Shown here piece by piece: positions 63,110-64,000 of a stretch of DNA of 64,000 nucleotides. Below the pieces are notes generated by a model. That model was not told the origin of the DNA and searched no databases. It saw only the letters and a list, made by a program, of their open reading frames with translations. The stretch lies in assembly GCA_017591395.1 (NCBI GenBank), contig WEDG01004291.1, positions 1-64,000 on the forward strand, written 5' to 3'. This stretch comes from Schistocephalus solidus. Its lineage: Eukaryota; Platyhelminthes; Cestoda; Diphyllobothriidea; Diphyllobothriidae. Positions within the stretch are counted from its first letter, which is position 1. Every line of letters begins with the position of its first letter. The translations under genes were made by a program, and so were the position numbers.

Positions 63110-64000
63110 CTTATTGAACGGATAAAATCCCACCTTGCATACTCAAGCATATGACCTATGCTCCAATACTGCTGTCTAGTCTATTCTCCTTACTCCAATC
63201 GAATGGTATGTATCCAGAAATCTGGGAATACTCTAGCATTACACCAATCTTTAAAAACGGGAACCGATCTGATACACAAAGCTATCGTGGAGTTCACCGA
63301 ACAGCGGTTATAGCAAAAATCCGAGAAAAAATAATTTCGAACCAAATGCTAAATTATCTAACAAACGCTAACCTCATACCTTCCTCTCAACACGCTTTCT
63401 TACCTAAAAATTCATTTCAGTCCTGCCATCTCACCTTCCTTGAATTTGTTTGAAGTAACAGAGATGACGGAAACACGGTAGCTACGATATACTTTGACCT
63501 AAAAAAAGCGTTCGATAAAGTCCCCCATCAAAGGATTCAAGTGAAACTAATAAGTCATGGGATTGGGTCTCCTCTTCTCGACTTTCTAAAATCTTACCTT
63601 CAAAACCGATATCAGGTAGTTCAAATTCAAACCGTGGTCTCAGAACCATGTCCTATTAGTAGTGGAGTACTTTAGGGGACTATCCTAGGTCCCCTCCTAT
63701 TTCTTTTATACATTCACGACTTATCCACTATATCAACGTCAGCTAAAACATTTTTATATGCGGACGACTAAAAACTTGCATATGCATATAACAAGCATAC
63801 AGTAGCCAGTATGCATAGAACGATTGAAAATGATCTTAAAAAACTAAGCGAATAGAGTACTCTATGGCAAATGCCATTCTCTCCAATTAAATGTCACCTC
63901 CTGATTTTTGGTCCACAAAAAGTTCCACCCATGATTTTCAATAATCAGGAAATAAGTGAGACAACATAAGTAAAAGACTTAGGTCTTAGCTATACAAATG
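63110..64000 (+). mobile_element. LINE fragment, RT (same family as 2680-4790), runs off the window
   Basis: Open piece 63151-63453 with MTYAPILLSSLFSLLQSNGM, ITPIFKNGNRSDTQSYRGVH; then after a stop motif A TIYFDLKKAFDKVPHQR, GTILGPLLFLLYIHDL and FLYADD followed by a stop, then WQMPFSPIKCHLLIFG. Fewer breaks than the copy at 2680. Confidence 0.78.

Overview
This is eukaryotic nuclear DNA from a flatworm, most probably a diphyllobothriidean tapeworm. That is an inference from three things: a retrotransposon family whose reverse transcriptase carries C2H2 zinc fingers at its C-terminal end, tRNA-headed repeats that contain hammerhead ribozymes, and host introns as short as 32-39 bp. No bacterial operon, CRISPR array or rRNA gene was seen.

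The one host gene that can be rebuilt end to end is on the minus strand between 32169 and 15629. It is an orthologue of the ER-membrane ubiquitin ligase HRD1/synoviolin (SYVN1). Eleven coding exons join in frame to 630 codons. They encode the polytopic membrane part (exons 1-6), a RING-H2 domain (exon 7), a proline-rich stretch (exon 8), the conserved C-terminal helix (exon 9) and a conserved basic/Leu motif next to the C-terminus (exon 11). The first four introns are 32-39 bp; later introns are large and hold repeats, including a decayed antisense RTE-like LINE in intron 9. A second candidate host gene is a pair of minus-strand exons (62276-62064) with a 37-bp intron, inside a 1.2-kb block that interrupts a LINE. 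A Ser/Pro/Lys-rich open exon at 41609-42060 is a third, weaker candidate.

Layout. 1-1000: remnant of a Penelope-like element with a GIY-YIG domain. 1026-2283: tandem then inverted array of a ~300-bp tRNA-headed repeat with a hammerhead in every unit. 2309-2675: a 235-bp tandem repeat holding a second, unrelated hammerhead. 2680-4790: degenerate LINE. 4960-5800: AT-rich degenerate repeats. 5830-9100: little recognisable. 9120-13690: RTE-like LINE with endonuclease remnant, RT, C2H2 tail and a repeated 3' region. 15629-32169: HRD1 with repeat-filled introns. 32440-64000: dense, partly nested LINE remains of at least two families on both strands, one Ty3/Gypsy pol fragment, and the two host-exon candidates.

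Most mobile elements are dead, with stops, frameshifts and internal deletions. The best preserved are two CR1/Jockey-type LINEs on the minus strand (42122-44985 and 53107-57440). The strongest new signals are the two hammerhead families. They differ in sequence but share the same compact architecture, and one has spread as single copies, including into HRD1 introns.
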